This document shows, piece after piece, positions 14,405 to 24,288 of a stretch of 44,588 nucleotides of DNA. The first letter of the stretch is position 1. Every line of letters begins with the position of its first letter. The DNA comes from Pseudomonadota bacterium. Its GTDB lineage: Bacteria > Bdellovibrionota_C > UBA2361 > OMII01. The notes under the pieces are model-generated. The model was not told the DNA's origin. It searched no databases and saw only the letters and a list, made by a program, of their open reading frames with translations. Made by a program: the position numbers and the translations under genes. The stretch is taken from the NCBI GenBank assembly GCA_027485595.1, contig JAIXQT010000075.1, positions 1 through 44,588 of the forward strand. Reading direction: 5' to 3'.

Positions 14405-17400
14405 ATGACGGTAGCATCGAGTGGCTCAGAAGTAGGCGGAAAGAAGAGTGTTAACGGCATCTTGGCGGGGACAGGCGCTGTTCAAGACGCAAGCGTGCGC
14501 ACGGTGGATCTCAATTCCATTACGGTCGTAAAGCGGAGTGGATCCCTCGTGCCGTTCCGTAAGGAGCGCATCGCCCGCGCTATTGAACTAGCGTTTCGAG
14601 CTACGAAAGGTATCGCTGAGGGGACCCCCCTTCCACAGGAGCTTCTCACGGTAGTTCAGGGCCTTACCGAGCAGGTTGCTCAGGCTGTGGCTCTCGAGGC
14701 CGCAAAAGGGGCGTGTGTAACCGTTGAGGGGATTCAGGACCTGGTTGAGGTGAAGCTCGTTAAGGGTGGCTACTTCGATGTTGGCCGCAACTACATCATC
14801 TACCGAAACGAGCAGAAGGCTACCCGCGATGACTCGCCTCGTAACATCAAGGTCCTTCGTCGTGACGGCAAGACCCTCGTTCGATTTAATCCAATGAAGA
14901 TAGCCTCCGCGATTGAGAGCGCTTTCCGCGCTTCGCTCAAGATCGAGGGACAGACCCCAGACGAGACCATCGCGAACGTTAATGTGCTCACCGACAAGGT
15001 TGTCGCTCGAGTTGTTGAGCTCTCCGCGGCTGGTACTCAGGTTGATATTGAGCTCATTCAGGATGAGGTTGAGCGTCAGATGATGGCGTCGGGCTTCTAC
15101 CAGATAGCCAAAGACTTTATCCTCTATCGATCGACTCGCGCCGCTCAACGTGAAGTAGAGGGTGAGACCGAGGAGACAACAGAGGCAGCCGTTGAGGTGG
15201 TTCCTGGAACCATCTTTAAGGCGGTAACAAAGGAAGGGACGCAGGTCGACCTCTCAGAGGGAGAACTTCGTAAGCGTATCGTTCACGCCTGTAAGGGCTT
15301 GGAGTCTATCGCCTCGAGCGAAGAGGTTCTTCAAGAGTCTGTTCGCAACTTCTACGAAGGTATCAAGCTTGAGGAAGTTGACCAAGCTATCATCATGGCC
15401 GCTCGCGCCAAGATCGAGAAGGATCCAGCCTACTCCTATGTAGCAGCTCGATTGCTCCTCGACATCATCTATCGTGAGACGATGGGCGTTGATGCACACA
15501 GCTCGAAGATTGAGAAGGCTCATCAGCAATACTTCAGGGACTGCCTCAAGAAGGCGGTTTCGGTAGAGCGTATGGATCCTAAGCTCCTTGAGTTCGATCT
15601 CAACAAGCTTGGACAGGCTCTCAAGCTCGATCGAGATTTTGAGTTCCAATACCTTGGACTTCAGACCCTCTACGATCGTTACCTTATCCACCACGAGGAT
15701 GTTCGCCTTGAGACTCCACAGATCTTCTGGATGCGAGTCGCGATGGGATTGAGCGTCAACGAGGGCGCAGACAAGAACGAGCGAGCCATCGAGTTCTACG
15801 ATGTACTCTCGCGGTGCGTGTTCACCTCAAGTACTCCAACGCTCTTCAACGCCGGAACGTTGCACCCGCAACTGAGCTCCTGCTACCTCACGACGATCGC
15901 CGACGATCTTCAACACATCTTTAAGTGTGTTGCTGACGACGCGCAGCTTTCGAAGTGGGCCGGCGGACTTGGAAACGACTGGACAAATGTACGTGCCACC
16001 GGTTCTCGCATTAAGGGAACTAACGGACGTAGCCAGGGAGTTATTCCATTCCTTAAGGTCGCAAATGACACCGCTGTTGCGGTTAACCAGGGCGGCAAGC
16101 GTAAGGGCGCTATGTGCGCGTACCTTGAGTCGTGGCACTTGGATATCGAGGACTTCCTTGAGCTCCGTAAGAACACCGGCGACGAGCGGCGTCGTACACA
16201 CGACATGAATACGGCTAACTGGATTCCAGACCTCTTCATGAAGCGTGTTGCCGCCAACGGATCCTGGACACTTTTCAGCCCAAGCGATGTTCCAGACCTT
16301 CACGACCTCTACGGTAAGAAGTTCGAGGAGCGTTACGTTGAGTACGAGAAGAAGGCAGAGCGTGGAGAGCTCAAGCTTCACAAGAAGATTGAGGCCGTGG
16401 GTCTGTGGAGAAAGATGCTCAGCATGTTGTTCGAGACAGGCCATCCTTGGATCACGTTCAAGGATCCATCGAACCTTCGCTCGCCACAGGATCATGTAGG
16501 CGTAGTGCACAGCTCAAATCTTTGCACAGAGATCTTGCTCAACACATCTCCAGAGGAGACCGCTGTGTGCAACCTCGGTTCTATTAATCTCGTCAAATTC
16601 GTCAGCAAAGACGGCCTTGATCGAGCTGGAATCGCGAAGACCGTAAGAACGGCTGTCCGCATGTTGGATAACGTCATCGACATCAACTTTTACCCGACAG
16701 CAGAAGCCAAAACTGCTAACCTCCGACACAGACCAATTGGTCTCGGACTCATGGGCTTCCAGGATGCGTTGTACGCTCAACGGATCAGCTACGCGAGTCC
16801 AGAGGCTGTGAAGTTTGCAGATGAGAGTATGGAGGCTATCTCGTACTACGCGATTCTCGCTTCAACCGAGCTCGCGCAGGAGAAGGGCGCCTACTCCAGC
16901 TACAAGGGATCTAAGTGGGATCGCGGACTGCTTCCGATCGATACGCTAAAGGTCCTTGAGGAGGAGCGAGGAGGTAACCTGGAGGTTGACCGCTCGTCCA
17001 CACTCGACTGGAAGGTCGTACGTGACGCGGTGAAGAAGAACGGTATGCGCAACAGCAACACCATGGCGATTGCGCCGACAGCGACTATCTCCAACATAAC
17101 TGGAGTGAGTCAGTCGATTGAGCCGAACTACAAACACCTCTACGCCAAGTCGAACTTGTCCGGAGAGTTTATCGTTCACAACACATTCCTGGTTGATGAG
17201 CTCAAGGCTCTTGACCTCTGGGATGAGGACATGATCGATGACTTGAAGTATTTCGATGGGTCCATTCAAGAGATTGAGAGGATTCCTGAAGATCTTCGGA
17301 AGATCTACCTCACAGCGTTCGAGATCGAGCCTGAGTGGTTGATCGAGTGTGGTAGCCGCCGACAGAAGTGGATCGACATGGGACAGTCGCTCAACCTTTA

Positions 17401-17677
17401 CATGGCTCAACCGAGCGGTAAGAAGTTGAATGACATGTACATGCAAGCGTGGACGAAGGGACTTAAGACCACCTACTACCTCCGCTCGCTTGGGGCTACA
17501 CAGATTGAGAAGTCGACGACAGACATCAACCGTCGAGGTTTGCAGCCTCGTTGGATGAAGAACAAGTCGGCATCAAGTGAGGTTGTTGTTGAGCGCAAAC
17601 CTGTTGCCGAGACCGCCGCTAAAGCGGAGGTTCCAAAGGTGTGCGGACTTGATGGTGATTGTGAGAGCTGTCAGTAG
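14405..17677 (+). CDS. nrdA: ribonucleotide reductase large subunit, three ATP-cone-like segments
   Basis: NrdA reduces ribonucleoside diphosphates to deoxyribonucleotides. The 1090-residue protein is about 330 residues longer than E. coli NrdA, because its N-terminus has three successive ATP-cone-like segments. Cones 1 (about 38-138) and 2 (about 147-245) are clear; segment 3 (about 258-360) is more degenerate. The catalytic barrel has the reducing pair C493 (SSCYLTTI) and C722 (AVCNLGS). The radical Cys707 with N705 and E709 lies in NLCTE, and the C-terminal shuttle pair is CESC at 1086-1089. Codon use is strongly biased, as in highly expressed genes, more so than in the neighbours. A GAGAGG ribosome site precedes the ATG. 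It forms an operon with nrdB 33 bases downstream, under a NrdR operator. Length and cone number resemble the chlamydial enzyme. Confidence 0.97.
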   Translation: MTVASSGSEVGGKKSVNGILAGTGAVQDASVRTVDLNSITVVKRSGSLVPFRKERIARAIELAFRATKGIAEGTPLPQELLTVVQGLTEQVAQAVALEAAKGACVTVEGIQDLVEVKLVKGGYFDVGRNYIIYRNEQKATRDDSPRNIKVLRRDGKTLVRFNPMKIASAIESAFRASLKIEGQTPDETIANVNVLTDKVVARVVELSAAGTQVDIELIQDEVERQMMASGFYQIAKDFILYRSTRAAQREVEGETEETTEAAVEVVPGTIFKAVTKEGTQVDLSEGELRKRIVHACKGLESIASSEEVLQESVRNFYEGIKLEEVDQAIIMAARAKIEKDPAYSYVAARLLLDIIYRETMGVDAHSSKIEKAHQQYFRDCLKKAVSVERMDPKLLEFDLNKLGQALKLDRDFEFQYLGLQTLYDRYLIHHEDVRLETPQIFWMRVAMGLSVNEGADKNERAIEFYDVLSRCVFTSSTPTLFNAGTLHPQLSSCYLTTIADDLQHIFKCVADDAQLSKWAGGLGNDWTNVRATGSRIKGTNGRSQGVIPFLKVANDTAVAVNQGGKRKGAMCAYLESWHLDIEDFLELRKNTGDERRRTHDMNTANWIPDLFMKRVAANGSWTLFSPSDVPDLHDLYGKKFEERYVEYEKKAERGELKLHKKIEAVGLWRKMLSMLFETGHPWITFKDPSNLRSPQDHVGVVHSSNLCTEILLNTSPEETAVCNLGSINLVKFVSKDGLDRAGIAKTVRTAVRMLDNVIDINFYPTAEAKTANLRHRPIGLGLMGFQDALYAQRISYASPEAVKFADESMEAISYYAILASTELAQEKGAYSSYKGSKWDRGLLPIDTLKVLEEERGGNLEVDRSSTLDWKVVRDAVKKNGMRNSNTMAIAPTATISNITGVSQSIEPNYKHLYAKSNLSGEFIVHNTFLVDELKALDLWDEDMIDDLKYFDGSIQEIERIPEDLRKIYLTAFEIEPEWLIECGSRRQKWIDMGQSLNLYMAQPSGKKLNDMYMQAWTKGLKTTYYLRSLGATQIEKSTTDINRRGLQPRWMKNKSASSEVVVERKPVAETAAKAEVPKVCGLDGDCESCQ

Positions 17678-17710
17678 AATTTTTAGGTTAATACTGTAAG
17701 GAGAAGGGAT

Positions 17711-18793
17711 ATGCTTACATTTGATGATTCAGATACAACAGGAAGCTCGAGTTCGGCTAACGATGACGGCAACGAAACCTCGAAGCGCGTAAAGGTAGCC
17801 GACAAGCGCCTCATCAACTGCAGTACGGTTGACGTTAATCAGCTCATGCCGCTCAAGTACAAGTGGGCGTGGGAGCATTACCTCAACGGATGTGCGAATA
17901 ACTGGCTCCCAACGGAGGTGCCGATGGGTAAGGACATCGAGCTCTGGAAGTCGGATCGCCTCAGTAACGATGAGCGTCGCGTTATCATGCGGAACCTTGG
18001 CTTCTTCAGCACTGCTGAGAGCTTGGTTGGAAATAACATCTCGCTCGCCATCTTTAAGCATGTGACGAACCCAGAGTGCCGCCAGTTTCTCCTACGCCAA
18101 GCGTTTGAAGAAGCTGTTCACAACCACACCTTCCACTACATCGTTGAGTCGCTCTCGCTTGATCAGGGCGAAGTGTTCAACATGTACAACGAGGTGAACT
18201 CAATCCACGCAAAAGATAGCTTCGAGATGAAGTTGACCGAGGAGATCCTCAAGCCGAACTTCACGACGGAAAGCCCAGAAGGTGCTCAAAAATTCCTTGA
18301 GAACCTTATTGGCTACTACGTGATCATGGAGGGAATCTTCTTTTACAGCGGATTCGTGATGATCCTCTCGTTCCACCGTCAGAACAAGATGACCGGCATC
18401 GGAGAGCAGTTCCAGTACATCTTGCGTGATGAGTCGATTCACCTCAACTTCGGTATCGATCTCATCAACACGATCAAGGCTGAGAACCCAGGACTTTGGA
18501 CTGAGGAGTTCCAGGCGCATATCGTAGATAAGATCCGTCAGGCTGTAGAGCTTGAGTACAACTACGCTGTGGATTGTCTCCCACGAGGAATTCTTGGTCT
18601 TACAGCTCCGATGTTCCGCGACTACGTCCAGTACATCGCTGACCGTCGTCTCGAGCGAATTGGACTGAAGCCTCAGTACGGCTCGAAGAACCCATTCCCA
18701 TGGATGAGCGAGACGATTGATTTGGGTAAGGAGAAGAACTTCTTCGAGACCCGAGTTACTGAGTACCAGACCGCTGGCGCTCTTAACTGGTAA
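17711..18793 (+). CDS. nrdB: class Ic ribonucleotide reductase small subunit (Phe at radical site)
   Basis: This 360-residue ferritin-like subunit generates the oxidant that starts catalysis in NrdA. All six metal ligands are present: E103, E134, H137, E207, E241 and H244. The residue that carries the tyrosyl radical in class Ia is Phe141 here (EEAVHNHTF). This is the pattern of Chlamydia trachomatis NrdB, in which a Mn(IV)/Fe(III) centre replaces the radical. The whole protein resembles my recollection of the chlamydial sequence with a constant offset of 14 residues. The electron-transfer residues W65, Y236 and Y352 are also in place. An acidic, Ser-rich N-terminal extension (about 25 residues) looks unstructured. 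A strong ribosome site (AAGGAGAAGGG) precedes the ATG, and a terminator follows the stop. Confidence 0.96.
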   Translation: MLTFDDSDTTGSSSSANDDGNETSKRVKVADKRLINCSTVDVNQLMPLKYKWAWEHYLNGCANNWLPTEVPMGKDIELWKSDRLSNDERRVIMRNLGFFSTAESLVGNNISLAIFKHVTNPECRQFLLRQAFEEAVHNHTFHYIVESLSLDQGEVFNMYNEVNSIHAKDSFEMKLTEEILKPNFTTESPEGAQKFLENLIGYYVIMEGIFFYSGFVMILSFHRQNKMTGIGEQFQYILRDESIHLNFGIDLINTIKAENPGLWTEEFQAHIVDKIRQAVELEYNYAVDCLPRGILGLTAPMFRDYVQYIADRRLERIGLKPQYGSKNPFPWMSETIDLGKEKNFFETRVTEYQTAGALNW

Positions 18794-18820
18794 GACGATA
18801 CGGGCCTTCAGGGGTCGGTG

Positions 18821-18852
18821 AAGCCGTCGCGGAGAACCGCGGCGGCTTTTTT
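18821..18852 (+). terminator. rho-independent terminator of nrdAB
   Basis: AGCCGTCGCGG and CCGCGGCGGCT form an 11-bp GC-rich stem (one G-T pair) around a short loop, followed directly by TTTTTT. It ends the nrdAB transcript 28 bases after the stop codon. Confidence 0.9.
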
Positions 18853-18932
18853 ATGATATATTCTTCGCGCTACCCCGCAGTAGAGATGGAGGTATATCCT
18901 CTCGCAAACGTTAACGCGGAGAAGGAGTGGAC

Positions 18933-20111
18933 ATGACGGTGCAAGCGCGAGCTGACGAGCGTGCGCAGCTCACATCATTTTTGGTGTTTCTCAAGGGAAA
19001 TAAAAGCGCGCAAGAGCTTCTTCCGTCGCTACGTGTCCTCTCGCGAGGTATCTTTGTAGATGAGCGCGCTATCTCTACTCTTGTGGCGCACTACCAAGCG
19101 TGGCTTGAGAAAGAGAGTCACGGCGACGTGCACAAGTCCCCCGAGAAAAGCTTCCAGTGGCTGTTCGAGGGGCGAGAGCCGATCAAGCACTATCTCGTTG
19201 AGGGGAAGAACGTGATGGTCGGATTTGTGGTGCCGGTCCAGATCGTCAATCCTCAGCAATATGGTCTGCCATTTTACCTGGGCTCCCTTCTCTCGGCTGA
19301 AACGTATCTTCACCCTTCGGACCCAAGCCTCTCGAAGATAGCAAAAGTAGAGACGCGTCAGGGAAGAGCGGGATTAGAGTTCCATATTTCAACTCGTGGA
19401 GGCGTTCTGGTCCTTCAGGAGAAGGTCATTCGGGACTTCTCTCTTCTCATCAAGGAGTCGCGATTTGTGGAGCGACGGTATCCTGAGGCGCGGCGAACCC
19501 TCGCGGGCGCGTTGCAGTTGCTGACCGCTCTCGTCCGGCGATCTCGACGCATACCCCGAACCTTTCCGATTGTTGTGCCCAATGATGTTAAAAGCTCCAA
19601 GACAAAGGGCATTCGTATGGCTGGCACCTTCATGTTCATCGAGGAGCGGGGTGCTATACAGCGATCGATTGAAATGAGTGGACGTAATTTGAGTGGGTTC
19701 TTACGAGCGGAGCTTCGTGGCGCGCCTCGCGAGCAATTGGGTTCTTTTAAACTAACACCGCAGCACCGCGATCTGATGGGGTTCTATGAAGTTTTTGGTA
19801 AGCGTAAGTCGGTGCATGCCCGTGCATTCGCTGAGTTCGAGGAGGGGGTGCGGCGGACCCGGGATGCGCGGGAACGGTTTCAAGGATTCTTTACGGCCGC
19901 AGAGTGTTTTGAAAAGTTCTCGCAGTGGTATCAGCTATCACAGCCGATTGAGTTGCATAAGATAAAGAGCTCAGTCGAGCGATTCGGAGTAAAAGGCGAG
20001 CGCTACCACCTCTACGGAGGATGGATATTCGCCCTCGACCGTTCGCACACTCTGACGCGGTGTTTTGGTCGCCATATTCGAATGCCGGGGCATCGAAAGG
20101 GAGCGTCCTAG
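18933..20111 (+). CDS. hypothetical protein, unknown family
   Basis: A 392-residue soluble protein I do not recognise. It has no signal peptide or membrane segment. The N-terminal third is helical (a 'LVAHYQAWLEKES' stretch). The middle contains beta-rich stretches (VMVGFVVPVQIV, AGLEFHISTRGGVLVLQEKV) and a basic segment RRSRRIPRTF near 205-215. The C-terminus is rich in Arg and aromatic residues. The ORF track begins at GTG 18927, but the ribosome site GAAGGAG spans that codon, so the ATG at 18933 is the likely start. The gene follows the nrdAB terminator and has its own upstream region. Its stop codon TAG is the first triplet of a MITE end, which raises the chance that the original C-terminus was cut off. 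Confidence 0.75.
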   Translation: MTVQARADERAQLTSFLVFLKGNKSAQELLPSLRVLSRGIFVDERAISTLVAHYQAWLEKESHGDVHKSPEKSFQWLFEGREPIKHYLVEGKNVMVGFVVPVQIVNPQQYGLPFYLGSLLSAETYLHPSDPSLSKIAKVETRQGRAGLEFHISTRGGVLVLQEKVIRDFSLLIKESRFVERRYPEARRTLAGALQLLTALVRRSRRIPRTFPIVVPNDVKSSKTKGIRMAGTFMFIEERGAIQRSIEMSGRNLSGFLRAELRGAPREQLGSFKLTPQHRDLMGFYEVFGKRKSVHARAFAEFEEGVRRTRDARERFQGFFTAAECFEKFSQWYQLSQPIELHKIKSSVERFGVKGERYHLYGGWIFALDRSHTLTRCFGRHIRMPGHRKGAS

Positions 20112-20123
20112 CAGGGTGGTGAG
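20109..20123 (+). mobile_element. solitary terminus of element B
   Basis: TAGCAGGGTGGTGAG matches the element B terminus for 14 bases and then departs from it. No matching second end is found before the next gene. It is most simply a relic of a deleted copy. It provides the stop codon of the 392-aa gene. Confidence 0.6.
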
Positions 20124-20156
20124 GACATCGCTCGAAAGGGCCCTTGCGGCGGCATC

Positions 20157-21185
20157 CTACGATTTGTTTGTTGTGGCCGTTTTGAGCTCTACCTTCGTAG
20201 CGCTCCTTAGTTGAGAGAGTTTCTCTTGGAGCGCCTTGTCGTGCGCCCCAGCCATGACCTGATAACGAACTTTATCCTTGGCCTTCTCAAAGGTTGGAGG
20301 TTGGCTCTGTTGGTGCTGCTCAACTTTGATCAGGTGATATCCATATTGAGTTTTAACCGGCTCACTCACCTCTCCAACTTTGAGGTCGAACGCGGCCTTC
20401 TCGAACTCAGGCACCATCATGCCATGCTGGAAGGTGCCGAGATTTCCGCCATCTACCTTTGATGCGGTGTCATCTGAGGTTTCCGCGGCAATCTTGCCAA
20501 AATCGGCGTTAGGCGCTGATACTTGTTGCTTTATTCCCTTAATCTTGTCGAGCGCTTTCTGTTGCTCCGCCGGCGGGGCATCGGATTTCACGAGCACTAG
20601 GATATGACGCGCGGATACCGTCTCCGGTTCAGCGTACAGATTTGGGTTGGCAGCGAATGCTGATTTCAGCTCTTCGTCCGACACGGTAACGTTTGCTAGA
20701 AGGTCCTTCTCGATGAACTTCTCGATAGCGAGGCGCTCGTTCATATCAGCTATAAAATCATCCCATGGGGTGCCGTAACTCTTTAAGATCGGCTCCAAGA
20801 CCGCTCGGCCCCCCTGCTCTTGGATGATCGTATCGACCTCCTTCTTAATCTCTGCCGATTTATAGCTTGGTGACCCTTGCGCAGCTTTGAGGAGGAGCTC
20901 TTTGTCGATCAAGCTGGTCAGAACGGACTCGCGAAGCTCCGCGAGCTCGGCTGGTTGCCCCTTGAGCGCATCCACGGCTGCTCGAAGGTCAGGGCGGATA
21001 AGCTGTCGATTGAGCTCGTCCTCAGTGATGGAGTGCTGCCCGACGACCGCAAGCACTGTTGAGCCGGCGATTGGGGATGACGGCGCCTTCTGCTGAGGGG
21101 GTGTGTCAGCCTGCACCATGGTTTCCGGCACCATGGTCGCCGAGGTAAACAATGTGAAGATTGCGAGTAAGGAGAGCTTTTTCAT
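20157..21185 (-). CDS. periplasmic parvulin-type peptidyl-prolyl isomerase (SurA/PpiC-like)
   Basis: The protein opens with a signal peptide (MKKLSLLAIFTLF... ending near VQA). A SurA_N-like helical domain follows (about 30-175), then one parvulin domain (about 185-285) with the family motifs 'ARHILV', 'GGNLGTF' and 'KTQYGYHLIKV', and a short helical tail. The ORF track starts at 21239. The ATG at 21185 begins exactly at the signal peptide and has an AAGGATG ribosome site, giving 342 residues. Such proteins assist folding of secreted and outer-membrane proteins. Only one parvulin domain is present, unlike E. coli SurA with two, so PpiC/PrsA-like is as good a name as SurA. Confidence 0.9.
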   Translation of the reverse strand: MKKLSLLAIFTLFTSATMVPETMVQADTPPQQKAPSSPIAGSTVLAVVGQHSITEDELNRQLIRPDLRAAVDALKGQPAELAELRESVLTSLIDKELLLKAAQGSPSYKSAEIKKEVDTIIQEQGGRAVLEPILKSYGTPWDDFIADMNERLAIEKFIEKDLLANVTVSDEELKSAFAANPNLYAEPETVSARHILVLVKSDAPPAEQQKALDKIKGIKQQVSAPNADFGKIAAETSDDTASKVDGGNLGTFQHGMMVPEFEKAAFDLKVGEVSEPVKTQYGYHLIKVEQHQQSQPPTFEKAKDKVRYQVMAGAHDKALQEKLSQLRSATKVELKTATTNKS

Positions 21186-21313
21186 AGAACATCCTTGAGT
21201 AGGGTGGCACTGAGAGAGTAGTTTCCAAAGAGGCCTCAATCAAGGTTTAATCGTAGAGAAAAGTTAGGAACGGGATAACAGCCCATGGGTGCGGGTAGTC
21301 ATGTGAGGATTGG

Positions 21314-21961
21314 GTGAGTCTAGGGGATTTTTTCAAGTCGCTGCGCAAGGAATATGAGCAGGGAGCACTGCTCGAGGAGTCCGTGTCCGCTGACCCGACC
21401 CACCAGTTTCGAGCTTGGTTTGACGCCGCCGTGGCCGCGGAAAGAGGGGAGCCAAACGCATGCGCGCTCGCGACCGTTGGGAGGGATCTACAACCATCCG
21501 TTCGCATGGTTTTGCTCAAGTCCTTCGATGAACGTGGCTTCGTCGTGTATACGAACTACCGCAGCACAAAGGGACGTCAGATAGAGGAAAATCCCCTTGT
21601 CTCCCTCCTCTTCTATTGGCCGTCGTTGGAACGACAGGTCCGCGTTGAGGGGCGCAGCGAGCGAGTGCCCCCAAGCGAGGCAGACCTCTATTTTGCCTCG
21701 CGACCTAAAGGCTCCCAACTTGGAGCTGCTGTATCAAAGCAGAGCGAGGTCGCCGAATCTCGTCACGTCATCGATGACGCGTACGTCGAGCTTGAGCGAA
21801 ATGTCGGAGAAGGAGGCGTTGCTCGGCCGGATCACTGGGGCGGGTATAGGATTGTTCCACATCTGTTCGAGTTTTGGCAGGGCAGGGAGAGTCGCCTTCA
21901 CGATCGTCTCCGGTATGTGCAACGTGACGGCGCCTGGGAGATCGCTCGATTATGGCCATAG
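21314..21961 (+). CDS. pdxH: pyridoxine/pyridoxamine 5'-phosphate oxidase
   Basis: PdxH uses FMN and O2 to oxidise pyridoxine or pyridoxamine phosphate to pyridoxal phosphate. The 215-residue length matches the family (218 in E. coli). Motifs in order are RMVLLKSFDE, YTNYRSTKG, NPLVSLLFYWP, RQVRVEGRSE and ASRPKGSQLGA. The C-terminal signature has the HWGGYRIVP segment and a final RLHDRLRY region. The start is a GTG at 21314 with GAGGAT just upstream; no better ATG exists before the conserved region. Its stop overlaps the start of the next gene by 10 bases, pointing to an operon with the SDR and methyltransferase genes. Confidence 0.95.
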   Translation: MSLGDFFKSLRKEYEQGALLEESVSADPTHQFRAWFDAAVAAERGEPNACALATVGRDLQPSVRMVLLKSFDERGFVVYTNYRSTKGRQIEENPLVSLLFYWPSLERQVRVEGRSERVPPSEADLYFASRPKGSQLGAAVSKQSEVAESRHVIDDAYVELERNVGEGGVARPDHWGGYRIVPHLFEFWQGRESRLHDRLRYVQRDGAWEIARLWP

Positions 21962-22818
21962 CAGACCAACCGCATATCCTTTTGTTGGGAGGGGGGTACA
22001 CCCTCCATCGTGTCGCGGAGTTGCTTCCGTCCGAGAGCTTCGTGATGACCTCGCGCAGCGCCCAAACCTGTGCCACATGGAGAGCACGGGGATGGAACGC
22101 GCATCAGGTTGACCTTGAGAATCTCGAGAGTCTCGTCAGCTTGTTGAAGACCTATCCGCAACTTCGGCAGGTCGTCGACAGTGTCCCTCCGCTTCGTGGT
22201 GCTGGCGACCCAGCCGGCGGAGTGAGGAATTGTATCTCGGTGCTCAAAGATACGCAGGTCGAAAGAATTATATACCTGAGTACTACTGGGGTATTTGGAG
22301 TTCGTGATGGTTCTGTTGTGCGTGAGGATACGCCGCCCGCGCCATGGAACGTCCAAGGACAGGCAAGGCTTACCTCAGAAGAGGTATATCGAGAGAGCGG
22401 TATCCCGTTATGCGCGTTGCGTTTACCCGCTATCTATGGGTTCGATCGTGGACTTCTCTTCTCGATTCGCCACGGAACCTATCGAATGGTCGGAGATGGC
22501 GGATCCTGGTCTAACCGAATTCATGTCGAGGACTTGGCGCGCGTGATCGTCGCAGCACTCAGCGCTCGGGTCCTACCGCCGGTCCTGTGTGTGTCGGATG
22601 ATGAACCGGCGCAATCTATCGATATTGTGAGGTACATATGCGAGCGGGAGGGTCTTCCCATGCCAGGTTCTGTCTCAGCCGATGACGTGCTCAAAGCGGG
22701 TGCATTCACCATGCTCTCGAATCAACGGGTGCGAAACGATCTCATGAAGCAGGTTCTGGGCATCAGCTTGCTCTATCCCACCTACCGAGAGGGATTCTAT
22801 CCGCCCGCAACGAGGTAA
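21952..22818 (+). CDS. NAD(P)-dependent epimerase/SDR-family protein (YeeZ-like)
   Basis: A 288-residue extended SDR-like protein with an N-terminal Rossmann motif in variant form (ILLLGGGYT, where classical members have GxGxxG). It has an 'IIYLSTTGVFG' strand, an 'LRLPAIYGFDRG' segment and an 'RIHVEDLARVI' segment, all typical of the epimerase superfamily and especially of the YeeZ-like subgroup. The classical YxxxK catalytic pair is not obvious, as in that subgroup. The substrate is unknown. It starts inside the 3' end of pdxH and is followed after 3 bases by the methyltransferase gene, so it is the middle gene of a compact operon. Confidence 0.82.
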   Translation: MAIADQPHILLLGGGYTLHRVAELLPSESFVMTSRSAQTCATWRARGWNAHQVDLENLESLVSLLKTYPQLRQVVDSVPPLRGAGDPAGGVRNCISVLKDTQVERIIYLSTTGVFGVRDGSVVREDTPPAPWNVQGQARLTSEEVYRESGIPLCALRLPAIYGFDRGLLFSIRHGTYRMVGDGGSWSNRIHVEDLARVIVAALSARVLPPVLCVSDDEPAQSIDIVRYICEREGLPMPGSVSADDVLKAGAFTMLSNQRVRNDLMKQVLGISLLYPTYREGFYPPATR

Positions 22819-22821
22819 CGT

Positions 22822-24288
22822 ATGTCTCAATCATCGTATGAAGATATGCCGTATGCTACCTTCGCGCTCCGTGCCGCGGATCCGAATAGACTAGCGGCTA
22901 TCGCCCGGTTGCATGGCGTCTCGGTTGCCTCTCCAGCAGAAGCCTCGGTGCTCGAGATAGGGTGTGGTACGGGAACCAATCTCATTCATCTCGCAGAGCT
23001 GTATCCAAAGAGCCGGTGCGTAGGTATCGACATCTCAGAGAGGCATATCTCTGAAGGTCACAAGATAGCGGCCGGAAGCGGATGTACGAATGTAGAGTTA
23101 CGGTGTGGCGACATTAGGAACGCCGCTCTCGGACACGGAGAGTTCGATTACATCATCTGCCACGGGGTGTTTTCATGGGTAGCGCCGAGTGTCAGACATG
23201 AGCTCTTGAGCGCTATCTCCTCCTCGTTGAGTGATAACGGGGTCGCGTTCCTGAGCTACAATGTCCTTCCAGGATGGAGGCAACGGGGGGTTCTCCGAGA
23301 TATCATGCAAACCGGTGCCGCGCATCGAGCGGTCACAACCAGAGATGATTCTCCAGAGAATCGTCTCGACGGAGCCATGGAGTTGTTGCGACTTGTAGCC
23401 GAGAAACGAAGCGGGGATGGCGATCTGTACGGAGGGTATATTCGTCAGGGATTGGAGCGATTTCAGAGCTCTCATCCCTCGTACCTCTTTCACGAGTATC
23501 TTGAGGAGTACAACGAGCCCTTTCTGTTCACCACCTTCATGCACGGCGCTGAATTACATGGGTTGCAGTTCCTTGCGGAGGCTAACCCCGCCATGATGTC
23601 GGTAGATGATTTGGGCGAGAAGATCGTTTCGTACCTCGATACCCTCGGCAATGACATCGTCACCCGCGAGCAGTGTATTGATGTTTTTCGCAATCGAATG
23701 TTTCGAGAGAGCATGTTGTGCAAGAGCTCGCATGAACTCAAGCGCGATCTGAAAGCGAGCGTCTTCACCTCGCTTCACTTCGTCTCGGATCTGCGCAGGA
23801 GCGGTGAGGAAGGGAACGATGCGATGTTCACAGAGGTTGTTACGGACCGAGTGGTGCGGACGCCGAAGGATGAGCACTCGGTTTTGTTAAGCATCATTGG
23901 TGAAGTGGGATACGCGGGGATCTCATTCACGGATCTCAGAGCTAGATTTACGGAGGTGGTTTCGGGACGATACGATGAGCGGGCGATTATGCACGGTCTT
24001 GTTCGTTTGTGGCGATGGGGGCTACTTGATGTAGCTCTCGAGCGTGCTCCCATTCGCTCTGAGGTGGGTGATAAGGCCCGAGTCTCTCGTCTCGCGCGAT
24101 ATCAGGCATCCCATGGCGAGCGATCTGTCACCGCATTGCAGCACCGGTCGTGCGAGTTGCAACCTGTCGAGCGATCTATCGTGCTCGCCTCTGATGGAAC
24201 CCGACAGTTTCAAGATCTTGTGGCGGGCGATCCTCAGAACGAAGCGGCTCTTCGGCGTTTGCTTGCTCTAGGATTCTTTTATGACTAG
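22822..24288 (+). CDS. class I SAM methyltransferase with regulatory domain
   Basis: The first 200 residues form a Rossmann methyltransferase domain: motif I VLEIGCGTGTNL at 43-54, an acidic end of strand 2 (GIDIS), and motif IV-like 'FDYIICHGVFSWV'. The rest (about 220-488) matches the pattern of the methyltransferase regulatory domain proteins, a helical segment followed by a winged-helix-like tail. Substrates in this family are poorly known. It is last in the pdxH operon. Its stop TAG and the stop of the convergent SURF1 gene share the same palindromic CTAG, leaving no room for a terminator between them. Confidence 0.85.
   Translation: MSQSSYEDMPYATFALRAADPNRLAAIARLHGVSVASPAEASVLEIGCGTGTNLIHLAELYPKSRCVGIDISERHISEGHKIAAGSGCTNVELRCGDIRNAALGHGEFDYIICHGVFSWVAPSVRHELLSAISSSLSDNGVAFLSYNVLPGWRQRGVLRDIMQTGAAHRAVTTRDDSPENRLDGAMELLRLVAEKRSGDGDLYGGYIRQGLERFQSSHPSYLFHEYLEEYNEPFLFTTFMHGAELHGLQFLAEANPAMMSVDDLGEKIVSYLDTLGNDIVTREQCIDVFRNRMFRESMLCKSSHELKRDLKASVFTSLHFVSDLRRSGEEGNDAMFTEVVTDRVVRTPKDEHSVLLSIIGEVGYAGISFTDLRARFTEVVSGRYDERAIMHGLVRLWRWGLLDVALERAPIRSEVGDKARVSRLARYQASHGERSVTALQHRSCELQPVERSIVLASDGTRQFQDLVAGDPQNEAALRRLLALGFFYD

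Noticed and set aside
14588-18520. Long antisense ORFs over nrdA/nrdB (for example 14588-15148, 15827-16510, 16946-17446)
   Set aside because: They are shadows created by the strong codon bias of nrdAB; none has a ribosome site or recognisable motif, and the plus-strand genes are certain.
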